A DNA stretch of 42,726 bases from an uncultured Bacteroidaceae bacterium (GTDB taxonomy: Bacteria; Bacteroidota; Bacteroidia; Bacteroidales; Bacteroidaceae). The stretch lies in the NCBI GenBank assembly GCA_905236065.1, contig CAJONZ010000085.1:1-42726 (forward strand). The letters are read 5' to 3'. Positions 8,619-16,886 of the stretch are shown piece after piece. The translations under genes were made by a program, and so were the position numbers. The notes beneath the pieces are model-generated. The model saw nothing but the letters and a program-made list of their open reading frames with translations, had not been told where the DNA came from and did no database searches. Numbering within the stretch: position 1 is the stretch's first letter; each line of letters begins with the position of its first letter.

Positions 8619-10679
8619 ATGAAAACATTCCTAACTTTTCACTCTTCACCCTTTACATTCAAATCCTTCATTTTAACTTTTAACTTATCATTCTTCACGC
8701 TTATGGCTTCTGCGCAAAGTATCGGATTCAAGCTCGAAAACATGGACACCAGCGTCAAACCTGGCACAGACTTCTATGAATACGCTTGTGGCGGTTGGAT
8801 GAAGGCCAACCCCCTCAAACCCGAATACGCACGTTTCGGCTCGTTCAACACCGTCGATGAAGAGAACAGCCGCCGCATCCGCGAAATCATCGAGGGGCTT
8901 TCCCAGCAACAGAACGCCCCCGGCTCCCTGGCACAGAAAATCGGTGACCTCTACGCCCTGCGTATGGACTCCGCCCGCATGAACCGCGACGGTGTGAAGC
9001 CCATCCTGAAAGACCTGAAACGGGTGGCCGCCGTCAAGAACAAAAAGCAGTGGGCCAAGCTCGTCATCAAGATGAACAACGAGGGGGTTAGTTTCGGCGA
9101 ACTCTGGGACACCTACATCGGAGCCGACATGATGTCCTCCAAGGACAACCTGCTCAGTCTGTCGCAGGCCGGCTACTCCATCCAGCGCGACTATTACGTC
9201 AAGGACGACGAGGCCAACCGCCGCATTCTCGACTACTACCGTCAGCACATTGTCAACATGTTCCAGCTCGTAGGCGACAGCCCTGAGACTGCCCAGCGAA
9301 AGATGGAGAACATCCTCAGCTTAGAGACACGCATGGCAAAGGCAGGACGTAGCAACGTCGAACTGCGCGACCCCGCCAAGAATTACAACAAAATGACTTA
9401 TGCCGACTTCAAGCAGACCTACACTGGCTTCGACTGGGACACCTATTTCAACCAGCAGGGAATCACCGACGTGGACTTCATTGACGTCGGCCAGCCCGAA
9501 TCCCTGAAAGAAGCCTTGCAGCTGTTGGCCGAAGTCGATATACAGGTGCTGAAGAACTGGATGCAGTGGAACATCCTCTGCGGCTCCGGCTCCATGCTCG
9601 GCGACCAAGTGTATGAAGAGGAATTCGACTTCCACAGCCGCAAAATGACTGGTGCCCAGCAGCCCAAGCCCCGCTGGAAACGCTCCGTCAGTGCCGTCAA
9701 CGGCGTACTCGGCGAGGCCGTCGGACAACTCTACGTCGAGAAATACTTCCCTGCCGCCAACAAGGCCCGGATGCAGCAATTGGTCAAGAACCTGCAAATA
9801 GCCCTCGGCCAGCGCATTGACGCACAGGAATGGATGAGCCCTGAGACCAAACGCGCCGCCCACGAAAAGCTCGATGCCTTCTATGTCAAAGTGGGCTATC
9901 CCGACAAGTGGCGCGACTACTCCGCCATGACCATCAACCCGCGCCTCACGCTCTACGAGAACATGAAGCAAGTCCGCATCTGGGCACACCGCGACCAGAT
10001 TGCCCGTAAATGGAAGAAGCCCGTTGACCCCACCGAGTGGCACATGACCCCGCAGACCGTCAATGCCTACTACAACCCCACCACCAACGAAATCTGCTTC
10101 CCCGCAGGCATCCTGCAATATCCCTTCTTCGACATGGAAGCTGACGATGCCTTCAACTATGGAGCCATCGGCGTGGTCATTGGCCACGAAATGTCCCACG
10201 GCTTCGACGACCAGGGACGCCAGTTCGACAAGGACGGCAACCTGCGTGACTGGTGGGCAGAAGGCGACGGCGACAAATACAAAGAGCGGGCACAAGTCAT
10301 CAAGGACTTCTTCTCCGCCATCAAAGTCCTGCCCGACCTCAACGCCAACGGCGACCTTTGCTGCGGCGAGAACCTGGGAGACCACGGCGGTCTGAAATTC
10401 GCCTACGCCGCCCTCCAGAACGCCATGAAGCTGCAACCCCTCGGCGTAAAGGACGGATTCACGCCCGAGCAGCGCTTCTTCCTCGCCTACGCTGGCGTAT
10501 GGGCCCAGAACATCACGGAAGCCGAAATCCGCCGCCTTACCACCATGGATCCCCACTCCCTGGGCCGTTGGCGTGTCAACGGTGCCCTGCCTCTCATCGA
10601 TGCTTGGTACGACGCCTTCTCCATCACCGAGTCGGACCCTCTCTTCGTTCCCAAGGAGAAGCGCGTGAAAATCTGGTAA
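8619..10679 (+). CDS. Secreted M13 (neprilysin/PepO-type) zinc metallopeptidase
   Basis: 686 residues, normal length for M13. Signal peptide at 1-33 (ending LMASAQ), unusually rich in Phe, Ser and Thr because its DNA is a polypyrimidine tract. Peptidase_M13_N runs about 45-420; the catalytic M13 domain carries HEMSH (His523, Glu524, His527) and ENLGDHGG (Glu584, Asp588), the third zinc ligand and its support. The NAYYNPTTNEICFPAGIL segment is also family-typical. It cleaves peptides, probably in the periplasm. Four nucleotides after the U32 fusion gene, so last member of the operon; a 20-bp terminator hairpin lies 80 nt downstream. Confidence 0.92.
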   Translation: MKTFLTFHSSPFTFKSFILTFNLSFFTLMASAQSIGFKLENMDTSVKPGTDFYEYACGGWMKANPLKPEYARFGSFNTVDEENSRRIREIIEGLSQQQNAPGSLAQKIGDLYALRMDSARMNRDGVKPILKDLKRVAAVKNKKQWAKLVIKMNNEGVSFGELWDTYIGADMMSSKDNLLSLSQAGYSIQRDYYVKDDEANRRILDYYRQHIVNMFQLVGDSPETAQRKMENILSLETRMAKAGRSNVELRDPAKNYNKMTYADFKQTYTGFDWDTYFNQQGITDVDFIDVGQPESLKEALQLLAEVDIQVLKNWMQWNILCGSGSMLGDQVYEEEFDFHSRKMTGAQQPKPRWKRSVSAVNGVLGEAVGQLYVEKYFPAANKARMQQLVKNLQIALGQRIDAQEWMSPETKRAAHEKLDAFYVKVGYPDKWRDYSAMTINPRLTLYENMKQVRIWAHRDQIARKWKKPVDPTEWHMTPQTVNAYYNPTTNEICFPAGILQYPFFDMEADDAFNYGAIGVVIGHEMSHGFDDQGRQFDKDGNLRDWWAEGDGDKYKERAQVIKDFFSAIKVLPDLNANGDLCCGENLGDHGGLKFAYAALQNAMKLQPLGVKDGFTPEQRFFLAYAGVWAQNITEAEIRRLTTMDPHSLGRWRVNGALPLIDAWYDAFSITESDPLFVPKEKRVKIW

Positions 10680-10758
10680 ACACGCCGCCTGTCTATTTAT
10701 CGACAACAAAATTAGGACGATACAAACGGGAATTCACATTTAGCGAACCCCTGTATAA

Positions 10759-10807
10759 AACAATAATGACTCGATACCTCTCCATTTGGTATCGAGTCAT
10801 TATTGTT
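10759..10807. terminator. Bidirectional terminator, 20-bp perfect stem
   Basis: Left arm 10759-10778, 9-nt loop, right arm 10788-10807, all 20 pairs perfect. It lies between convergent genes (M13 peptidase plus, aldo/keto reductase minus). The A/T-rich stem base supplies T residues on both strands, fitting a shared terminator. Confidence 0.75.
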
Positions 10808-10833
10808 CATGCTTCGTTGTCTCCCTAATCGAC

Positions 10834-12207
10834 CTACCTCATTCTCAACACCTCAACGATACGCGCCATCTGATTCGGGATGCGTATCTGCTGGGGACAC
10901 TTTGTCAGACACGCCTCACAGTCGGTACACTGGGTGGCCCACGCAGCAGCATCGGGCAAAGCCTTCTTCAAGCCTTCGGTAAACTGTTGCTTGCGAGGCA
11001 TGTAGTCAGCCGATTGTTTGTCGGGAAGTGGAAGAATCTGCTGTTCAACAGCTTCGTTGTAATAGGAGAAATTGCCCGGAATGTCAACGCCGAACGGACA
11101 AGGCATACAATAGTGGCAAGTAGTGCAGGGGATGACAGGGAAGCCAGCCATCACGTCGGCAATTTCCTCAAGCAGTTTGTTTTCAGCGTCCGTACAAGGA
11201 TCGAGGGGCGAGAAGGTGCGGATGTTATCCACCAGATGCTCCATCTGGTTCATACCGCTCAGTGTAGTGAGAATATTGGAATGTGAGCCAACCCAACGGA
11301 ATGCCCAGGAGGCAAGGCTGTCGTTAGGCCGCAATGCGGTAAGCCGCTCCCTGAGGTTATCACGCATACGAGCCAAAGAGCCACCTCGCAAAGGCTCCAT
11401 CACCACAGCCTGAACACCCGTTTTCTCCAGCTTGTCATAGAGGTATTCGGCATCGGCATCACGCTTCCAGCTCCTTTTGTTGAGCGATGCATGACGCCAG
11501 TCGAGATAGTTCATCTGAATCTGTGCAAAGTCCCAGTGGTATTCATCCTGATGGTTGAGCAGGAAGTCGAACACCTCTACATTACCGTGATACGACCAAC
11601 CCAGATGGCGGATACGGCCAGCCTCACGCTCCTTCAGCAGGAAATCGAGCAGGCCATTGTCCAAGAATCGGTGTTTCAGGTCGTCCATACCGCTGCCGCC
11701 AATGCCATGCAGCAGATAATAGTCAATATAATCGACCCGAAGCTCACGGAACGATTTTTCGTACATCTTCCTTGCTTCGTCAAACTGCCACAGGCGGTTG
11801 TCGTAGTTCGACATCTTGGTAGCCACGAAATACTTCTCTCGCGGATAGCGGCTCAGGGCCTTACCCGTCTGCGCCTCGTTGCGCCCACCTTTATACATGG
11901 GAGCCGTATCAAAGTAGTTCACACCATGCTCGATGGCATAATCCACCAATCGGTCCACCTCGTCCTGCTCATCTGGCAGACGCATCATGCCAAAGCCCAA
12001 CAAAGAGATTTTCTCACCTGTACCATGTTGTACACGATAGGTCATCTGGTTCTTTGCATTGCCATCGGCTTTGGCCTGTGGCTTTGTCATATTTCCAGCC
12101 AATACATTCAGTGGATCCATTGCCATCGCAGCCAATGTAGCTCCTGCTCCCAGCCCCAGCTTTTGCAAAAACTGTCGGCGGCTTAAATCTGATTTTTTGT
12201 CGCTCAT
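10834..12207 (-). CDS. Tat-exported aldo/keto reductase with C-terminal 4Fe-4S ferredoxin domain
   Basis: 457 residues. A twin-arginine signal at the N terminus (SRRQFLQKLGLGAGATLAAM) predicts export of the folded, cofactor-loaded protein. The aldo/keto reductase barrel (about 60-340) shows the catalytic tetrad pieces: Asp and Tyr in NYFDTAPMYKGG, Lys in FVATKMSN, His in YYLLHGIG. The C-terminal 110 residues hold CTTCHYCMPCPFGVDIP and CTDCEACLTKCP, binding two 4Fe-4S clusters. NAD(P)H- or electron-carrier-linked reduction of a carbonyl substrate is expected; the substrate is unknown. Single gene with its own promoter at 12321-12352 and a leader of about 105 nt. Confidence 0.9.
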   Translation of the reverse strand: MSDKKSDLSRRQFLQKLGLGAGATLAAMAMDPLNVLAGNMTKPQAKADGNAKNQMTYRVQHGTGEKISLLGFGMMRLPDEQDEVDRLVDYAIEHGVNYFDTAPMYKGGRNEAQTGKALSRYPREKYFVATKMSNYDNRLWQFDEARKMYEKSFRELRVDYIDYYLLHGIGGSGMDDLKHRFLDNGLLDFLLKEREAGRIRHLGWSYHGNVEVFDFLLNHQDEYHWDFAQIQMNYLDWRHASLNKRSWKRDADAEYLYDKLEKTGVQAVVMEPLRGGSLARMRDNLRERLTALRPNDSLASWAFRWVGSHSNILTTLSGMNQMEHLVDNIRTFSPLDPCTDAENKLLEEIADVMAGFPVIPCTTCHYCMPCPFGVDIPGNFSYYNEAVEQQILPLPDKQSADYMPRKQQFTEGLKKALPDAAAWATQCTDCEACLTKCPQQIRIPNQMARIVEVLRMR

Positions 12208-12320
12208 ATTTTTGTGTTTTTAGTATTGGACCTTTACACACTGCCAATGAATGTGCATACCACCTTGAATTCATCGCCATCATCTGAATATCAGAAAGAG
12301 GGAGAGTCGGGATTTCCCTG

Positions 12321-12352
12321 CAAAAGTAACAAGAATTATCTTACCGAGCAAA
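12321..12352 (-). promoter_or_regulatory. Promoter of the aldo/keto reductase
   Basis: Minus strand: TTTG (12352-12349), 20 nt, TACTTTTG (12328-12321), a full match to the Bacteroidota consensus. The 12208-12552 spacer otherwise holds only the divergent -7 box at 12515. Confidence 0.75.
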
Positions 12353-12514
12353 TAATTCTCAAAGAAAGTTTTCACGGTGAAGCAAATGGGGCGTTGGGCA
12401 ATCTATCGGCGATACTTTATCAGATTTCCCAAAATGTAACATGGTCTATAGGATGTGACACGTCAGCTAAAAAGAAAATAGCGGCAAAGGATGGTGCCTT
12501 TGCAAAATAAATCC

Positions 12515-12522
12515 TATCTTTG
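12515..12522 (+). promoter_or_regulatory. Promoter -7 box for the GH97-GH3 gene
   Basis: TATCTTTG fits TAnnTTTG and lies 30 nt before the ATG at 12553. No TTTG at the expected -33 spacing (the nearest, 12499-12502, is only 12 nt away), so the match is partial. Confidence 0.5.
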
Positions 12523-12552
12523 CAAAAACAAACTTAAAAAACATATTTACAA

Positions 12553-15500
12553 ATGAGAAGACTTACCTTTACGATGCTGATGCTGTGTGCCGCCGTGCTG
12601 ACTGCATGGGCTGGTCCAGCCGCCTCTCCCAACAAGAAGTTGACGGTCGCCCAAGAGGGTACCCAGTATGTGGTACGCTATCAGGGGAAGCCCGTCGTCA
12701 CCCTGGCCACGGTGGGATTTGAAACCCTGCCAACAGAGGGGAAACCCAAATTAAGACACACGCGACACCTCCAGACGGACTACACGATGCTGGCGGGCAA
12801 GCGCCTGCACTGCGAGAATGCCGCCGAGGAGTATTGTGTCACGCTGAACAAGCAGACAGAGCTGGTCATCCGCCTCTACAACGACGGTGTGGCTTTCCGC
12901 TATGAACTGACGGGCCTGAACCACCAACGGGTACCCAAGGAGCTGACGACCTACCGCATCGCCGAGGGTACACGCCGCTGGATGCAGGATTGGAAGGACA
13001 GCTACGAGGGTTTCTTCCCCTTGACGGAAACGGGCAAGGGTGACAAGCACCGCTGGGGCTACCCCGCCCTGACGGAGCCGCAGCAGGGTGTGTTTGCCCT
13101 ATATACGGAGGCAAACATCGAACGCCGGCAAAGTGCGTCGTGCCTATACAACGACCGGGATGTGGAGCTCTACGAGGTGCGCCCCGACCGCAACGAGGTG
13201 GAAGTAGAAGGTGCGTGGCACACGCCCTGGCGAGTGGTCATCGTGGGCAGTCTGGCCGACGTGGTGGCCTCGACGCTGGTGACGGACGTGTCGGAACCTT
13301 GCAAACTGAGGGACACGAGCTGGATTGAGCCGGGCGTTGTGTCGTGGGTCTATTGGGCCTACAATCACGGTTCGAACGACTTTGACATCATTCAAAAATA
13401 TGTAGATATGGCGGCCCGCCTGCACCTGCCCTACGTGCTGATTGACGCGGAGTGGGACGAGATGAAGGACTGGAAGAGCATCGAGGATGCCGTCTATTAT
13501 GCCCGGGAGAAGGGTGTGAAGCCCTTGATTTGGTACAATTCGACGACGGGATGGATTGACGGGGCACCGGGACCAAAATACCGACTGAACAAGGCAGAAG
13601 ACCGGGAGCGGGAGTTTGCCTGGTGTGAACGGTTAGGCGTAGCCGGCGTAAAGATTGACTTCTTTGCCGGTGATACCCAGGAAACGATGGACTACTGCAT
13701 CGACCTGCTGGAATGTGCAGCCCGGCATCACTTGACGGTCAACTTCCACGGTGCCACCATCCCAAGAGGCTGGCAGCGCACATATCCCCACCTGATGAGC
13801 ACGGAGGGTGTGTATGGTGCGGAGTGGTACAACAACGTGCCGACGTTCACGACCCGTGCCGCCCGCCACAATGCCACGCTGCCCTTCACCCGCAACGTGA
13901 TTGGCCCGATGGACTATACGCCTTGCGCCTTCTCCGACTCGCAGCACCCGCACATCACGTCGAAGGCGCACGAACTGGCGCTCACCGTATTGTATGAGTC
14001 AGCCTTGCAACACCTGGCCGACAAGCCAGAGAGCTACTATGCCCAGCCCAAGGAGGTGCAGGATTTCTTCGGAATGCTGCCGACGGTGTGGGACGAAACC
14101 CGCCTGGTGACGGGCTATCCTGGCGAGGAGGTCGTCATGGCCCGTCGCAGTGGAAAGGCATGGTACATTGCCGGTATCAATGGCCGGGACGAGGAGGTGG
14201 AGCTGACGCTGTCACTGGACTTCTGCAAGAATGTGCAGGAGGTGAAACTGTTTGCCGACAAGGGCACAGAGTGGGACATCACCACAACGAACAGCCTGCC
14301 CAGCCGTGTGAAGCTGCAAGCACGTGGCGGTTTCGTAGCCGTGGCACGGGAATTGCCCTACAAGGATCCGAACCTGAGTGCGACGGAGCGAGCCAAAGAC
14401 CTCTGTGGACGCCTGACACTGGAGGAGAAAGCCCAGTTGATGCTCGACGAGAGTCCAGCCATCCCCAGACTGGGCATCAAGAAGTTCTTCTGGTGGAGCG
14501 AGGCCCTGCACGGAGCGGCAAACATGGGCAACGTGACGGTGTTCCCAGAGCCTGTCGGCATGGCCGCCTCGTTCAACCCCGACCTGTTGTACAAGGTATT
14601 CGACGCAACCAGCACGGAGTTCCGGGCACAGTATAACCACCGCATGTTGAACGGCGGTGAAGACGAGAAGTTCCACAGCCTGAGCGTGTGGACACCAAAC
14701 GTCAACATCTTCCGTGACCCTCGATGGGGACGCGGACAGGAAACCTACGGCGAAGACCCCTACCTGACCAGTCAGATGGGTTGTGCCGCCGTCAGGGGAT
14801 TGCAGGGACCGGAGGACAGCAAATACAGGAAGCTGTGGGCCTGTGCCAAGCACTATGCCGTACACAGCGGCCCGGAATACACCCGCCACAGTGCCAACCT
14901 CATCGACATTGAGCCGCGTGACCTTTGGGAGACTTACCTGCCAGCCTTCAAGACGTTGGTACAGGACGCCAAAGTGCGCGAGGTGATGTGTGCCTACCAG
15001 CGCCTGGACGACGAACCTTGTTGTGGAAATGCCCGCCTGTTGCAGCAGATTCTGCGCGACGAATGGGGATTTAAGTACCTCGTCGTCAGTGACTGCGGTG
15101 CAGTGAGCGACTTCTATACCAGCCACAAGAGTTCGTCGGATGCCGTTCACGGTTCGGCCAAGGCCGTCATCTCAGGCACCGACGTGGAGTGCGGCTATGC
15201 CTATGCCTACCGCAGCATCCCCGAAGCCGTGCGCCGTGGCCTGTTGAGCGAGCAGGAAGTCGATAAGCATGTCATCCGCCTACTGGAAGGCCGTTTCGAC
15301 CTGGGCGAGATGGATGACCCGAAACTCGTCAGCTGGTCGCAGATTCCCTATTCGGTCATGGATTCGAAGCCTCATCGACAGCTGTCACTCGACATGGCTC
15401 GCCAAAGCATCGTCCTGTTACAGAACAAGGGCAACGTGCTGCCGCTGGCCAAGAACAAGGAGAAAATTGCTGTCATCGGACCCAATGCAGACGACGAACC

Positions 15501-16872
15501 GCTGATGTGGGGTAACTATAATGGTACGCCGAACCACACCGTCACCATCCTGGACGGCATCAAGGCGAAGCAGCGCAAAATCATCCACATCGACGGTTGC
15601 GACCGCACATACGACAAAGTGATGGAGTGCCTGATGGCAACGCAGTGTACACAGAACGGTCGGAAGGGCCTGCGCGGTACGTTCTGGAACAACACGAAGA
15701 TGGAGGGACAACCCGTCACCACCCAATACTACACCACACCGCTGGCCGTAACCACCGCCGGAATGCACAACTTTGCACCAGGCGTGAACCTGGAGGATTT
15801 CTCGGCCAAGTACGAAACCACCTTTACGCCGACGACCAGCGGCGAGTATGTCATCAACGTGGAAGGCTGCGGCGACTTCGGTCTCTACATCGACGGAGAG
15901 CGGAAGATGCACCACCACACATGGCGTACCACCCCGACCCGCACAGCTATTCAGGCCGAGGCCGGACACAGCTACAACATCGAGGTGCGCTTCCAATATG
16001 TGAAGACGTGGGGAGCCAACATGAAGATTGACATTGCCAAGGAACACCCCATCGACTACGCCGCTGTCATTCAACAGCTCAACGACGTGCAGACCGTCGT
16101 CTTCGTCGGCGGTATCTCGGCGGGACTGGAAGGCGAGGAAATGCCTGTCAGCATCGAAGGCTTCAAAGGTGGCGACCGCACCAGCATCGAACTGCCCAAG
16201 GTGCAGCGCAACTTCCTTCGTGCTCTGAAGGAAGCCGGGAAAACCGTCATCTTCGTTAACTGCTCCGGCTCGGCCATGGCCTTGCAGCCTGAGACCGAGA
16301 CCTGTGATGCCATCATCCAGGCCTGGTATCCCGGACAGGAAGGCGGTACCGCCGTGGCCGACATCCTGTTCGGCGACTGCAACCCCAGCGGAAAACTGCC
16401 CATCACCTTCTACAAGAACACGGAACAGCTGCCCGACTACGAGGACTACTCCATGAAAGGCCGCACCTACCGCTATTTCGACGATGCCCTCTTCCCTTTC
16501 GGCTACGGACTGAGCTACACCACATTCAAGGTGGGCACGGCCCAACTGAACCTCAAGAAGGATGGCACGGGCGACATCACCATCCCGATTACGAACACGG
16601 GCAGTAGGGACGGCGAGGAGACCCTGCAAGTCTATATCCGCAACACCGCCGACCCCGATGCTCCGTTGAAGACCCTCCGCGCCTTCCAACGAATCGACGT
16701 CAAGGCGGGTGCCACCGAGAATGCCGTCCTGATGCTCACGCCGCAGTCGTTTGAGTTCTTCGACCCCGAAAGCAACACCATGCGCACCCTGCCGGGCAAG
16801 TACGAGATTCTGTACGGCACCAGCTCCCGCAACCAGGATTTACAAACGATCAACTTTACAATTAAAGACTAA
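12553..16872 (+). CDS. Secreted GH97-GH3 fusion glycoside hydrolase with PA14 insert
   Basis: 1439 residues in one frame. Signal peptide 1-20. Residues about 25-275 are the GH97 N domain, 285-505 the GH97 barrel, 510-605 its C domain. The barrel has GVKIDFF with Asp369 where retaining GH97 alpha-galactosidases have their nucleophile, so this half looks like the retaining type. From about 603 a complete GH3 enzyme follows: WWSEALHG, DPRWGRGQETYGEDPYL, KHYAVHSGPE and the nucleophile Asp847 in VVSDCGAVSD; WWSEALHG is typical of beta-xylosidase/arabinosidase GH3 members. A PA14 domain is inserted at about 1040-1160 and a fibronectin-III-like domain ends the chain. Two activities on one polypeptide would remove alpha- and beta-linked sugars from the same plant glycan; substrates are inferred. 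Followed 14 nt later by GH31. Confidence 0.9.
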   Translation: MRRLTFTMLMLCAAVLTAWAGPAASPNKKLTVAQEGTQYVVRYQGKPVVTLATVGFETLPTEGKPKLRHTRHLQTDYTMLAGKRLHCENAAEEYCVTLNKQTELVIRLYNDGVAFRYELTGLNHQRVPKELTTYRIAEGTRRWMQDWKDSYEGFFPLTETGKGDKHRWGYPALTEPQQGVFALYTEANIERRQSASCLYNDRDVELYEVRPDRNEVEVEGAWHTPWRVVIVGSLADVVASTLVTDVSEPCKLRDTSWIEPGVVSWVYWAYNHGSNDFDIIQKYVDMAARLHLPYVLIDAEWDEMKDWKSIEDAVYYAREKGVKPLIWYNSTTGWIDGAPGPKYRLNKAEDREREFAWCERLGVAGVKIDFFAGDTQETMDYCIDLLECAARHHLTVNFHGATIPRGWQRTYPHLMSTEGVYGAEWYNNVPTFTTRAARHNATLPFTRNVIGPMDYTPCAFSDSQHPHITSKAHELALTVLYESALQHLADKPESYYAQPKEVQDFFGMLPTVWDETRLVTGYPGEEVVMARRSGKAWYIAGINGRDEEVELTLSLDFCKNVQEVKLFADKGTEWDITTTNSLPSRVKLQARGGFVAVARELPYKDPNLSATERAKDLCGRLTLEEKAQLMLDESPAIPRLGIKKFFWWSEALHGAANMGNVTVFPEPVGMAASFNPDLLYKVFDATSTEFRAQYNHRMLNGGEDEKFHSLSVWTPNVNIFRDPRWGRGQETYGEDPYLTSQMGCAAVRGLQGPEDSKYRKLWACAKHYAVHSGPEYTRHSANLIDIEPRDLWETYLPAFKTLVQDAKVREVMCAYQRLDDEPCCGNARLLQQILRDEWGFKYLVVSDCGAVSDFYTSHKSSSDAVHGSAKAVISGTDVECGYAYAYRSIPEAVRRGLLSEQEVDKHVIRLLEGRFDLGEMDDPKLVSWSQIPYSVMDSKPHRQLSLDMARQSIVLLQNKGNVLPLAKNKEKIAVIGPNADDEPLMWGNYNGTPNHTVTILDGIKAKQRKIIHIDGCDRTYDKVMECLMATQCTQNGRKGLRGTFWNNTKMEGQPVTTQYYTTPLAVTTAGMHNFAPGVNLEDFSAKYETTFTPTTSGEYVINVEGCGDFGLYIDGERKMHHHTWRTTPTRTAIQAEAGHSYNIEVRFQYVKTWGANMKIDIAKEHPIDYAAVIQQLNDVQTVVFVGGISAGLEGEEMPVSIEGFKGGDRTSIELPKVQRNFLRALKEAGKTVIFVNCSGSAMALQPETETCDAIIQAWYPGQEGGTAVADILFGDCNPSGKLPITFYKNTEQLPDYEDYSMKGRTYRYFDDALFPFGYGLSYTTFKVGTAQLNLKKDGTGDITIPITNTGSRDGEETLQVYIRNTADPDAPLKTLRAFQRIDVKAGATENAVLMLTPQSFEFFDPESNTMRTLPGKYEILYGTSSRNQDLQTINFTIKD

Positions 16873-16886
16873 ACCTTTCCATTTGA

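Noticed and set aside
9321..10709. 462-codon minus frame opposite the M13 peptidase
   Set aside because: Antisense shadow caused by codon bias; the plus frame holds HEMSH and ENLGD motifs.
12208..12510. Open frame on the plus strand in the spacer before the GH97-GH3 gene
   Set aside because: It overlaps the aldo/keto reductase promoter and shows no signal, domain or initiation site.
15418..16689. 423-codon minus frame opposite GH3
   Set aside because: Composition is that of an antisense shadow (Val/Gly/Asp-rich); the plus frame is clearly GH3.
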